The position numbers were made by a program, and so were the translations under genes. Below, in pieces: positions 18,185 through 25,697 of a stretch of DNA of 64,000 nt. The DNA lies in NCBI GenBank assembly GCA_947259315.1, contig CAMYLR010000006.1:73687-137686 (forward strand), in the 5' to 3' direction. Every line of letters starts with the position of its first letter. The first letter of the stretch is position 1. Source of the DNA: an uncultured Gemmatimonadales bacterium (GTDB lineage Bacteria > Gemmatimonadota > Gemmatimonadetes > JACCXV01 > JAHWKZ01). The notes under the pieces were generated by a model, which saw only the letters and a list, made by a program, of their open reading frames with translations, was not told the DNA's origin and did no database searches.

Positions 18185-19930
18185 CTATCCGACCGTTGGT
18201 CGCCCGGCGTCGCCCGGCTGAACGTCGACCAGTCGACCCTGGAGCGTCGAACGCCCAAGGAAGTCGTTTTCCCTCAGTCGGCAGGCGATCGTCATCGTTC
18301 CCCGATTGAAATCGATCTCTTCGAGTAGATGGCCCAAGTTGAAGCCGATCGTGTCGAGCGTACGGCTGTCACGGGCGACGACCATCTTGAGGTGATTGTC
18401 GCCTACGATCCGCGGGTATCCACGCGGAGATACGCCCCCAACCGCCAACACCGGTTCGGGATTGCCCGGTCCGAACGGACCGAATCGGGCCAAGGCCAGA
18501 TACAGACGAGCATCTACCTCGTCGAGTCGTACCGCGGCGTCGATCGTCAAGCTCGGTACGAGTTGCTCGGGTGCTATCCGTTCGCGGGCGATCTCGAGGA
18601 ACGCATCCCGGAACCCCGATACCGACTCCCGGCGGATAGCCAACCCGGCCGCATGTCGATGTCCCCCGTACGCATCCAAGTGCTGCTCGCAGCCACGAAG
18701 CGCATTGAGCAGATGAAACCCGCCCACGCTTCGGGCCGAACCACGACCCATCCCATCTTTGTCGATAGAGATCACGATCGTCGGGCGGTGGAAGCGTTCG
18801 ACGATGCGCGAAGCGACGATCCCGATGACCCCCGGGTGCCAATCCTCGCCAGCCAGGACGATCGCCCGGTCACGCTCCGGGTCATACGAGCCATCGAGGA
18901 TCTCGAGCGCCTCATCGAGCAACTGGCGATCGGTCTCCTGGCGCGTGGTGTTGATTCGCTCCAACTCGTCGGCGATCGTATTGGCCTCGTCCGGATCGTC
19001 GGTGAGCAGGAGCGCCACGCCGCGCTCGGCGGCATCCATCCTGCCGATCGCGTTGATACGCGGCGCCAGCACAAACCCGACTTGCCACGACGATGGTCGC
19101 TGACCCGCCAGCTCGGTGCGCTCCAGCAGCGCTCTCAGCCCCGGGTTTCGCGTCCGGCCCAGTACGTCCAGGCCGTGGTGGATCAGCACGCGATTCTCGC
19201 CCGTCACCGGCACCAGATCGGCGACCGTGCCGAGCGCCACCAGGTCGAGCGCAAAGCGCAGTTTGTCCCGATCTCTTCCGGCCGATCGCTCGAGCGCTTC
19301 GCACAGCTTGAATGCAACCCCAACCGCGGCCAGGTTCGGATCCGGATACTCGCTATCGATGCGCTTGGGATTCAAGGTCGCGACCGAAGCCGGCAGCTCG
19401 GGTCCGGGCTCGTGGTGGTCGGAGACGATCACATCCATGCCCGCCTCCCGAGCGGCACGGACTTCCTCCACCGCGGTCACGCCACAATCGCAAGTGATGA
19501 CTAGCTTGATGCCACGCTCAACCAGCGTTCGTATGCCTGCCAGCGATACGCCGTATCCCTCCTCCAACCGATGTGGGATGTAGTACGAGGCGTTTGCACC
19601 CCGCCATCGTAGATAGCGCACCAGGAGCGCGGTGGCCGTGATCCCGTCGACGTCATAGTCACCATACACAGCGATCGGCTCGCCGGCCTCGATCGCTTGC
19701 TCGACGCGCGCAACGGCGACCTCCATGTCTTGCAGCCGAAAAGGATCGACCAGGGTCTCGAGGTCCGGCTGGAGGAAGCGGTCGGCGCTCTCCACCGTAT
19801 CGTAACCGCGGCGAACCAACAGGTTGGCCACGGGTCGCGGCACGCCGAGCGCGGCGGTCAACATCGCCACCGCGTTATCGTCAACAGCGGACGGCCAGCT
19901 CCATCGGGGTCTCGGTGCGCGGGTGTTCAA
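18185..19930 (-). CDS. recJ: Single-stranded-DNA-specific exonuclease RecJ
   Basis: 5'-3' ssDNA exonuclease of the DHH superfamily used in recombination and repair. From the TTG at 19930 it is 581 residues (E. coli 577). The open frame continues upstream to 20020, but that part is inside the RNase P RNA gene. DHH motifs: VYGDYDVDGITATALL, TCDCGVTAVEEV, VSDHHEPG and LDLVALGTVADLVP. DHHA1 region: YGGHRHAAGLAI. The C-terminal OB-like segment is present. The start is uncertain: no strong ribosome site precedes the TTG, which lies about 21 bases after the RNA's 3' end, so transcription probably continues from rnpB. Confidence 0.95.
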   Translation of the reverse strand: MNTRAPRPRWSWPSAVDDNAVAMLTAALGVPRPVANLLVRRGYDTVESADRFLQPDLETLVDPFRLQDMEVAVARVEQAIEAGEPIAVYGDYDVDGITATALLVRYLRWRGANASYYIPHRLEEGYGVSLAGIRTLVERGIKLVITCDCGVTAVEEVRAAREAGMDVIVSDHHEPGPELPASVATLNPKRIDSEYPDPNLAAVGVAFKLCEALERSAGRDRDKLRFALDLVALGTVADLVPVTGENRVLIHHGLDVLGRTRNPGLRALLERTELAGQRPSSWQVGFVLAPRINAIGRMDAAERGVALLLTDDPDEANTIADELERINTTRQETDRQLLDEALEILDGSYDPERDRAIVLAGEDWHPGVIGIVASRIVERFHRPTIVISIDKDGMGRGSARSVGGFHLLNALRGCEQHLDAYGGHRHAAGLAIRRESVSGFRDAFLEIARERIAPEQLVPSLTIDAAVRLDEVDARLYLALARFGPFGPGNPEPVLAVGGVSPRGYPRIVGDNHLKMVVARDSRTLDTIGFNLGHLLEEIDFNRGTMTIACRLRENDFLGRSTLQGRLVDVQPGDAGRPTVG

Positions 19931-19951
19931 TTCCTGTCTGTTCGAGTTTGA

Positions 19952-20333
19952 GTGGGTAGGGCGGACGATAAGCCGGGTTCTGTGCCGTGAAGCCTCAACG
20001 GCGATCACGGTGACGACCATCGATCTGAGCGGCCTACCCGGAAGTCAAGTGCGGCGGGCTACCGCTTCCTTCCCTATTCGGCCTTGCTCCAGAAGGGGTT
20101 TGCCGTGCCGCGCCGCTTGCGCGGACGCGCGGTGGGCTCTTACCCCACCCTTTCACCCTTGCCATGCCCTAAGGCATTCGGCGGTCTGCTCTCTGTGGCA
20201 CTTTCCGTCACCCCTCGGGGCGCCTCGCGTTGTGCCCTCCGAAAAAGGCCTCCGCGAGCATCCTGCCCTGTGGAGCCCGGACTTTCCTCCGACGACATAG
20301 GTCGCCGGCGGTCGTCTGTCCGCCCCTTCCCAC
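19952..20333 (-). ncRNA. rnpB: RNase P RNA (bacterial class A)
   Basis: About 382 nt on the minus strand, the catalytic RNA that trims the 5' leader of pre-tRNAs. The conserved P4 5' strand reads GGAGGAAAGTCCGGGCTCC and is followed by ACAGGGCAGGATGC. The middle has GGGTAAGAGCCCACCGCG (CR II/III), and the 3' side has AGAACCCGGCTTATCG (CR V). The terminal P1 arms GTGGGAAGGGGCGGAC and GTCCGCCCTACCCAC pair with few mismatches, fixing the ends near 20333 and 19952. The 5' end coincides with the stop codon of the RNase HI gene and recJ begins about 21 bases after the 3' end, without a visible terminator between. Confidence 0.97.
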
Positions 20334-20746
20334 TATGAAAGATGCTCGTCAATGGCCTGATTGGCCAGCTCGTCGGCGTGTTCGTTATCCGATCGCGAAA
20401 CGTGCTCCACGCTGACCGAGCCGATCCTCAGCAACAGCTGGCTGACACGTATGAACCGATTTTTGAGGTCCGGGTCCTTGACCTTATACTGGCCATTGAG
20501 TTGCCGGACCATCAACTCCGAGTCCGAATACACGGTGAGATGGGTTGGCAGGTCGGACCCGAGCGCCTCGAGGCCACAGATCAGCGCCTCGTATTCGGCC
20601 TGGTTGTTGGTCCGTCTACCGAGGTATACCCAACCCGAGTCTACGACCGAGCCATCGTCGTCTTCGATGATGAACCCGGCGCCCGCGGGACCAGGGTTAC
20701 CACGAGCCGCACCATCAGTTCGCAGCACAAGATGGTGATCCGCCAA
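20333..20746 (-). CDS. Ribonuclease HI family protein
   Basis: 137-residue RNase H fold of the short YpdQ-like group. The four acidic catalytic positions are present: Asp in LRTDGAARGNPGPAG, Glu in NNQAEYEALI, Asp in VYSDSELMVRQLNG, and Asp in RSDNEHADELANQAI. It would cleave RNA in RNA-DNA hybrids. It lies 3 bases downstream of the zinc-ribbon gene. Its TAG stop is the first bases of the RNase P RNA, so the mature RNA must be cut from, or initiated within, this gene. Confidence 0.92.
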   Translation of the reverse strand: MADHHLVLRTDGAARGNPGPAGAGFIIEDDDGSVVDSGWVYLGRRTNNQAEYEALICGLEALGSDLPTHLTVYSDSELMVRQLNGQYKVKDPDLKNRFIRVSQLLLRIGSVSVEHVSRSDNEHADELANQAIDEHLS

Positions 20747-20749
20747 GCG

Positions 20750-21454
20750 CTACTCCTGGTGTTCCGCGTAGACGAGCACGCCGCAGGCCTCGCAAGTGTG
20801 GATCGTCCCATGGTGGGTCACCTCACGCACCACCTGCGGCGGGAAGTAACCGTGACACGAGCCACACGCACTGCCGCGCAGCGGCACGAGCGCTGGGAAT
20901 CGCTGCGCACGTCGCAATCGATCGTAGACCCGATACAACCGATCCTCGACCTTTTCGGCGACCAGATTCCGTCGATGTTCCTCGGTCGCGAGCTGCTGCT
21001 CAATCGCCGCCGACTCGGAATCGATCGACTCCAGCTCCTCGCGCGCCGCCTCGCGCTTCTCGGTCAGCTCGACCTCGATTTCGGCCAGCCGGCCCGTATC
21101 TCGCTCGATCGCATCCATCAGCTCCAGGATCTCGGTCTCGAGCTCACCGATCATCCGCTTGGCGCCCTGGATCTCGGTCAGCAACGCGCTGTACGCTACG
21201 TTTGTCTTGACGTCGTTGAGCTGTGTCTCGTACTTCTCGCGTTGACGCTGCTGGACCTCGAGTTCGCCTTCACGATTGCGCCGATCGAGGCGGGCCCGCT
21301 CGACCGCGTCCTCCAGTTGCTGCTTCTCTCTTTCCAGCGCCGTGATCTCGGCCGCTACCTCGGCTCGCCGCACGGGCAGTGCATCGCGCTGAGTCGACAG
21401 CTCGACGATGCGCATGTCGACAGCCTGCAAGTCGATCAGCGCCGCGAGCTTCAC
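20750..21454 (-). CDS. C4-type zinc ribbon coiled-coil protein
   Basis: 234 residues. Residues ~1-165 form a long antiparallel coiled coil (heptads rich in Glu, Arg and Leu). The C-terminus is a C4 zinc ribbon with GSACGSCHGYFPP and HTCEACGVLVY (two CxxC knuckles). This is the zf-RING_7 family, described in Helicobacter (HP0958, flagellar RNA chaperone) and Actinobacteria; its general role is unknown, probably nucleic-acid binding. The start is GTG at 21454 after a GGGGGTGATAG ribosome site. A strong intrinsic-terminator-like hairpin with T-run lies about 12-45 bases before the start. Confidence 0.9.
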   Translation of the reverse strand: MKLAALIDLQAVDMRIVELSTQRDALPVRRAEVAAEITALEREKQQLEDAVERARLDRRNREGELEVQQRQREKYETQLNDVKTNVAYSALLTEIQGAKRMIGELETEILELMDAIERDTGRLAEIEVELTEKREAAREELESIDSESAAIEQQLATEEHRRNLVAEKVEDRLYRVYDRLRRAQRFPALVPLRGSACGSCHGYFPPQVVREVTHHGTIHTCEACGVLVYAEHQE

Positions 21455-21465
21455 CTATCACCCCC

Positions 21466-21499
21466 AAAAAAAAGAAGGTGTACCGCTCGGTACACCTTC
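21466..21499 (-). terminator. Intrinsic terminator-like hairpin in the leader of the zinc-ribbon gene
   Basis: On the minus strand, a perfect 12-bp stem (21499-21488 with 21485-21474, loop AG) is followed by a run of eight T. It resembles a rho-independent terminator. It sits immediately upstream of the GTG at 21454, and the next gene upstream on this strand is over 750 bases away, past an opposing gene. It therefore either ends a small RNA or attenuates the zinc-ribbon/RNase HI/rnpB transcript. Confidence 0.8.
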
Positions 21500-21529
21500 G
21501 GACCCCTACAGAGGGATGTTCGGACCCCT
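21497..21529. repeat. 11-base direct repeat next to the leader terminator
   Basis: TTCGGACCCCT occurs at 21497-21507 and again at 21519-21529, a 22-base period. On the minus-strand RNA this reads AGGGGUCCGAA twice, with the second copy running into the terminator stem. A complementary CCCUC segment lies between them, so alternative pairings are possible. Confidence 0.6.
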
Positions 21530-21718
21530 CCCGGATGGTGGTATCGACAGCCCATCCAGGCTGTTGAGCACCCCGCTTTCGCCGCCTTATAGCGGTCACA
21601 CATCACGAACCGATTCGTGCGTGGCATGGTTTCAACCTACGCCTATGTGTGCGTCTCGTCCAGCCTCCTGCCGAGCAATAATCCGCGGATTGAGGTAAAA
21701 TTGGTGTTGAGGTTGGCC

Positions 21719-22222
21719 ATGCGAGCGAAGCTCATCCTACCCTTGATCGCGTTTCTCGCGTGTGACAGCGAAAGCGGATTCTCACCCGTCGGGTCGGTGT
21801 CCGGCGGGTTGCGTGTGAACGGTGAGTGGACCGAGACCCGTGGGGTCCGAGAGAACAGCTGCTCGACCCGGCTACCGAAGATCGCCTCACAGCACATCTT
21901 GATCACACGGATCGATGATCAGCTCACTCTTCGCACCGCGTCGGGGCACGAGCGTTTGGGGACGATCGACGCGACAAGCGGCGACTTCGAAGTCGACGCG
22001 CTGCTCGAGATCGCAGGCGAGACGTGGCCGGGAGTCCAGCGGGGCCGCTTCTTCTCCGGTGACAGCTTTGGTGCGAGAACGTTCGTCAACCTCATCGACA
22101 CCGCCTCCGCGGACGGCGACTCATGCCGAGTCGTCACTTCCGACGTCGGTCAAAAAGGGAGGCGGTCGGTCCTGGAGGGGGTTGAGAATGGAGAGCCCGG
22201 GATGTCTCGGGAAGGCTCCTAG
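21719..22222 (+). CDS. Small lipoprotein, unknown function
   Basis: 167 residues from the ATG at 21719, chosen because it starts a clean lipoprotein signal (RAKLILPLIAFLAC, Cys 15) with GAGG about 10 bases before it; the frame is open back to 21617. The mature protein has a beta-rich pattern with two further Cys (SCSTRL and DSCRVV) and the strand HILITRIDDQLTLRTAS. It resembles the lipoprotein at 25010-25498 in order and spacing (G-W/Y, Cys, SQ-x-I/L-ITR, G-x-I/L-D), suggesting a shared lipocalin-like fold. It ends 5 bases from the convergent CHAT gene. No known family was recognised. Confidence 0.65.
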   Translation: MRAKLILPLIAFLACDSESGFSPVGSVSGGLRVNGEWTETRGVRENSCSTRLPKIASQHILITRIDDQLTLRTASGHERLGTIDATSGDFEVDALLEIAGETWPGVQRGRFFSGDSFGARTFVNLIDTASADGDSCRVVTSDVGQKGRRSVLEGVENGEPGMSREGS

Positions 22223-22227
22223 CCGGG

Positions 22228-23991
22228 TCAGTTCGTCGAGAACTCGCTCACGTCCTCGTACCAGTCCATCTCGGGCGGGTAACCGAGGGTCTCCTCGAAA
22301 CTCACACCGCCGCATTCCTGGGGCAATTCCTCACATCTGAAGAGGTTGGTCTCGATGTGGAGTAGGATCCGGCCTCTGCAAGCACATGCGCCGTCCAGGA
22401 ACGGGTCGATATTGGGAATCGCGGGAACTTCACACGACCACTGCCAAGTAGGCTGCTGCTCGCAAGTTGCCACCAGCGATTCGTACGTCGCTTGGTTGTG
22501 GTTCTGGGTAACTAGAGTTGCAACCGATTCTTCCGCAGCGGGTGGTACGTCATCGGCACTCGTATAGAGGTAGCCCGCTATCGCAACAACGACTCCCAGA
22601 ACTACCGCACCAATGATCACGGGGCGTCGCCCTCGCTGCTTTGGCACCTTGGTATCATGCGTTGGTGTTGCGGTTTGGGTCGCGGGTGTTGTCGGCTCCT
22701 CGGCTCGAGGTTGGCCGGACGTCGTGGAACCTTCTAGACCCGACGTGAGCGGTGCCGTTTGCTCCGTGGCCGCGACCGGCGTCGGTTCGGCGGCCTGAGT
22801 ACTTAGCGCATCCGCCACCACCGGTTCGGCATCGATCACGACTTCTTCACCCGACCTAGTGGGTTCGAACAGCACTCCGTCGCGGGAGCGCATGAAGAGC
22901 ACCGGTGTCGCCCACTCCATCGATTGCGGCTCGGCCACGCGAATCGCCTTACGGGCTTCAGCCACGGCCGCATCGACCGGGTACCCCTGCACGATCCGTC
23001 GGTAGAACGTCCCACTGAACTTGATCGCTGCAGTGTCCGAGATCGGAAACTGCATCGCCACAACCGCGGGGATGCCGGCCATGATCAGCGACGTCGCGAC
23101 CCCCGCAAACGGATCGAGGCTCTGTTCCTCGGTCGTCATCGCGGTCTTGCAGGCGTTGAGGAACACCAACCGCAGCGTCGACTCATCGCGCAGCAGGACC
23201 TCCATCGTGCTCGCGTCGACCTGCTCAACTCCGCCCGTGTCGTCTTCGAGTAGCAACACGCCGCGGCCCGTTTCTCGGTTGAAGTCGCCGTGCCCCATGA
23301 AGTGGAGCACGTGGAAATCCTCTTCGGCCAGCTTCTCCAGGAGCGAGGAAGTCGTCGGTCGCTCCACAAAGTGAACCTCGACGTTCTCCATCTTGCCCCA
23401 GCTCGATTCGATCAACTCGCGCTCATGTGTGAGATCGAGCGCCGCCGATCCGGTTGGATTCGAGATCACGACCAGGATCCGCAACGGTGGATCGAACGGC
23501 AGCGGTTTAGGGGGCTGCAACACATCCAACGAACGGATGATCGGTGTCGACTGCGACAAGTTGAGGAAGCGCCGATTGTCCTCGCGGTACAGGAACTCCC
23601 ACGGCAGGCTCGCGACCTCGGCTAGACCCTTACCCTCGAGATCGATGTGGAGTCGGATCCGGAGGCCGCGATCGCTCTCGCGGAGCATCCCCTCGCTGCT
23701 GTCGAGCAGCGATTGGACCTTGTCCCTGAAGAGAGCTGCGTACAGCGCCTTGCCGATAACCTCGGGCCGGGTGTCGGGTTGGTCGTCCTGGACCACCTTG
23801 ACGTCGCGCTGCACGGGCTCCTCGCTGCCCCGCACCGTGCTCGCCAGCCCGTGCAAAAGCTCTCCGACCTCGTCGATATCGAATGGCAGCTCGAGCGTGG
23901 AGCTCGCCTCACCCGCGGGTGAGCTGACGTGCACGGTGTAGACACCGCCCGCGCGCGGCAAAATCCGTACTGAGAAGTCTTCGTAGCGCAT
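22228..23991 (-). CDS. Membrane-anchored CHAT-domain (caspase-like) protein
   Basis: 587 residues from the ATG at 23991; an in-frame GTG at 24078 would add 29 residues but lies only 16 bases after a terminator. The N-terminal ~150 residues are the beta-rich region usual before CHAT domains (ASLPWEFLYR). The CHAT cysteine-peptidase core follows. The catalytic His is in LHFMGHGD (His 234) and the Cys in VFLNACKTA (Cys 281), so the dyad is intact. After residue ~380 comes a Thr/Pro/Ala-rich linker and one membrane helix (residues ~457-477). A ~110-residue extracytoplasmic tail has six Cys, including GACACRG. CHAT proteins act as proteases in cell-death or signalling systems; this one's substrate is unknown and no TPR partner is adjacent. 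Confidence 0.85.
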   Translation of the reverse strand: MRYEDFSVRILPRAGGVYTVHVSSPAGEASSTLELPFDIDEVGELLHGLASTVRGSEEPVQRDVKVVQDDQPDTRPEVIGKALYAALFRDKVQSLLDSSEGMLRESDRGLRIRLHIDLEGKGLAEVASLPWEFLYREDNRRFLNLSQSTPIIRSLDVLQPPKPLPFDPPLRILVVISNPTGSAALDLTHERELIESSWGKMENVEVHFVERPTTSSLLEKLAEEDFHVLHFMGHGDFNRETGRGVLLLEDDTGGVEQVDASTMEVLLRDESTLRLVFLNACKTAMTTEEQSLDPFAGVATSLIMAGIPAVVAMQFPISDTAAIKFSGTFYRRIVQGYPVDAAVAEARKAIRVAEPQSMEWATPVLFMRSRDGVLFEPTRSGEEVVIDAEPVVADALSTQAAEPTPVAATEQTAPLTSGLEGSTTSGQPRAEEPTTPATQTATPTHDTKVPKQRGRRPVIIGAVVLGVVVAIAGYLYTSADDVPPAAEESVATLVTQNHNQATYESLVATCEQQPTWQWSCEVPAIPNIDPFLDGACACRGRILLHIETNLFRCEELPQECGGVSFEETLGYPPEMDWYEDVSEFSTN

Positions 23992-24093
23992 ATCGCGGCC
24001 AATGTGTCCCGTGTGAGTAATCCCTACGCGCGCGACACGATACCGCCCAAGGCGAAAACCGACAACGGCCGTATCCACAAGATGCTCGGGAAG

Positions 24094-24126
24094 AAAAAAG
24101 GGGCGGCTGCGTGCAGCCGCCCCTTT
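24094..24126 (-). terminator. Rho-independent terminator
   Basis: On the minus strand, a GC-rich perfect stem (24126-24113 with 24110-24097, 2-base loop) is followed by a T run (complement of the A run at 24094-24099). It ends transcription from the SnoaL-like gene and the decayed fragment upstream, before the CHAT gene. Confidence 0.9.
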
Positions 24127-24147
24127 CAGCGGGCCTCCTTATCCGGT

Positions 24148-24300
24148 TCACTTCGTCGCTATGTAACCGATCCAACCATCTGCTGGCGTGATCGCGTTCC
24201 CGACGAGATCGCCGCGCTCGTTTATGCCACTAACCCATGAAACGAAGGATCCGGGGAAATCCACGGTCGTGTTCTACAGCGCGATCCCATGGATGCTTGA
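24148..24300 (-). pseudogene. Decayed C-terminal fragment resembling a HAF-repeat protein
   Basis: On the minus strand, the frame ending at the TGA 24150-24148 reads SSIHGIAL, an in-frame TAG (24276-24274), NTTVDFPGSF, VSWVSGINERGDLVGNAIT, PADGWIGYIATK and stop. The order HG-x-x-L, TT-x-DFPGS, GIN-x-x-G-x-x-VG and a final G-x-I is the pattern of HAF-type extracellular repeats (GINDxGxIVG...HGFL). There is no start codon before the TAG that gives a protein, and the terminator lies 22 bases downstream. It therefore looks like the 3' remnant of a lost secreted-protein gene. A 38-residue ORF from a GTG at 24264 is possible but unlikely. Confidence 0.45.
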
Positions 24301-24338
24301 TACCGGCTTCTCGGTCCTTTGGTTCTCGATCGGGTTCG

Positions 24339-24839
24339 CTACGTGTCCGCCGGTTGATCCGTGTTCCAGATGTTTCGGAGAATCAGCCACGATCCGTCAG
24401 CCTGACGCTCCCAGATCGCCATCCACTTCCCGACGGCCGATACCGCATCGCCCTCCTCGGGCGTAATGCTAGACGTGTACCGGCCCCAGCCGACCGCCAG
24501 GTCGCCGGACACCCGAACGCCTTCGAACATGTTGTCAACTTCGACATTACCGAGATCGAAGAGATTGGTCTGCCAATGGCTACGGACCATCTCTGCGCCC
24601 TCCTTGAGTGGGGCGTTCGGCGGCATCGAGGCCGGAGTGGGGTGAAACAGTGAGAGAAGCGCGTCAGCGTCTTCGGCGTTCACCGCTACGTCGAAGTCTT
24701 CCACCAGCTCGTCGAAAAGTTGGTTCGCCTCCGCCTGTGACATTCCGGGCTCGGCTGGCGCCGGAGCCTGCTCGGCGGGCTCGCATCCAAGGCTCAAAAC
24801 CAGAACGCTCAAAACCAGCGCGATTACGGGCGTTCTCAT
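24339..24839 (-). CDS. SnoaL/DUF4440-like lipoprotein
   Basis: 166 residues. A signal peptide ends in the lipobox LSLGC (Cys 19), then an Ala/Pro/Glu linker and a cystatin-like SnoaL fold (residues ~35-160). Landmarks are FDVAVNAEDADALLSLFHPTP near the start and WMAIWERQADGSWLILRNIWN at the end. The fold occurs in enzymes and ligand-binding proteins alike; many exported DUF4440 members have no known ligand. An excellent ribosome site (GGAGGTGA) precedes the ATG at 24839. The transcript probably ends at the terminator near 24100, leaving a long 3' tail that contains a gene remnant. Confidence 0.85.
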   Translation of the reverse strand: MRTPVIALVLSVLVLSLGCEPAEQAPAPAEPGMSQAEANQLFDELVEDFDVAVNAEDADALLSLFHPTPASMPPNAPLKEGAEMVRSHWQTNLFDLGNVEVDNMFEGVRVSGDLAVGWGRYTSSITPEEGDAVSAVGKWMAIWERQADGSWLILRNIWNTDQPADT

Positions 24840-24903
24840 GCGTCACCTCCAAGATCGGGGTTGCTGCTAGGAATGATCGGGGACGTTGCGACGTAGCCAG
24901 CCG

Positions 24904-24980
24904 TGGTGGGCGGTGAGGGACTCGAACCCCCGACCTCCTGCATGTGAGGCAGGCGCTCTAACCAGCTGAGCTAACCACCC
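24904..24980 (-). tRNA. tRNA-Val (CAC), CCA encoded
   Basis: 77 nt on the minus strand. Acceptor stem GGGTGGT pairs with ACCGCCC, D arm GCTC/GAGC, anticodon stem CCTGC/GCAGG with loop CTCACAT (anticodon CAC, reads GTG), and T arm GGGGGTTCGAGTCCCTC. Discriminator A is followed by a genomic CCA. Confidence 0.95.
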
Positions 24981-25009
24981 ACTCGTCTGTTTCGAACGTA
25001 CGCGCGGCT

Positions 25010-25498
25010 CTAGGACCCGTCAACGACGGAACCGGCGGAAACCAGCGGGACCAGCGCCGGCCGTTGCCCGGTGGCACCAAACTCTTGAATGCACTGGACG
25101 CCTGGCGAGTTGGGGTGGGTCCCGTCATAGGTCAGCCGACCGGTCGCCTGGAGACTCTCCCGAATAATCGAGATCTGCATCTCCATGAAGGCGGCGACCT
25201 CGGTGGGTTGGCCGCCCACATCGATCGTCACCATGACCGGCCCCTGCACCTGGATCAATCCCTGATTATCGAGTTGACCGGTTAGCACTCCATCGTCGCC
25301 GAACGCCACGGTGAACTCATCGCCGTTGCGGGTAATGACGATCTGGCTCGTGATATCGTCATTGAGTATCCCATCGCACGTATCCATCGTCTCACCGATA
25401 AACAAATTGTACGTGCCGGTAATCGAGTCGTTTTCATCGTCACAAGCCAGCGCCGAAGCCACCATCCCAGTGACAAACAGAAGCATGAACGTCCGCAT
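25010..25498 (-). CDS. Small lipoprotein, unknown function
   Basis: 162 residues from the ATG at 25498 (a TTG three bases before is open but the ATG has the better position after GAGGG). The signal peptide ends in the lipobox SALAC, followed by an acidic DDENDS stretch, as in outer-membrane-sorted lipoproteins. The mature part is a beta-rich domain with SITGTYNLFI, DTCDGIL, SQIVITRNGDEFTVAFGDD and a later VQCIQEF, leaving two Cys that could form a disulfide. It resembles the 21719-22222 lipoprotein in motif order. It lies between two tRNA genes. No function is recognised. Confidence 0.7.
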   Translation of the reverse strand: MRTFMLLFVTGMVASALACDDENDSITGTYNLFIGETMDTCDGILNDDITSQIVITRNGDEFTVAFGDDGVLTGQLDNQGLIQVQGPVMVTIDVGGQPTEVAAFMEMQISIIRESLQATGRLTYDGTHPNSPGVQCIQEFGATGQRPALVPLVSAGSVVDGS

Positions 25499-25526
25499 CA
25501 AATTCCCTCGCTATCGCATGTTGGAG

Positions 25527-25599
25527 TGGGCCCGGCTGGATTTGAACCAGCGACCCTCGGATTATGAGTCCGGTGCTCTGACCACTGAGCTACGGGCCC
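25527..25599 (-). tRNA. tRNA with CAT anticodon, probably tRNA-Ile2 (or elongator Met)
   Basis: 73 nt on the minus strand without an encoded CCA. Acceptor GGGCCCG/CGGGCCC, D arm GCTC/GAGC, anticodon loop CTCATAA, T arm GCTGGTTCAAATCCAGC, discriminator A. C4-G69 and C5-G68 in the acceptor match the TilS determinants of E. coli tRNA-Ile2, where C34 becomes lysidine to read ATA, so Ile2 is preferred over elongator Met. The anticodon stem has one C27-A43 mismatch. Confidence 0.85.
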
Positions 25600-25697
25600 G
25601 TACGATCGGAGCGGGCCCGCCGCACCGCAGCACGGGTCCGCTGACAAAGTAAGATATCGGTTGCCGAGGTTTAACGCCCGACGGCGTCGCTCACGCG

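Noticed and set aside
21454-21600. T-box or known riboswitch in the zinc-ribbon leader
   Set aside because: No T-box sequence (TGGGTGG-type) or other conserved riboswitch core was seen; only the terminator and direct repeat are supported.
21617-21719. Longer start for the plus-strand lipoprotein
   Set aside because: The upstream codons would bury the lipoprotein signal; the ATG at 21719 gives a normal lipobox and ribosome site.
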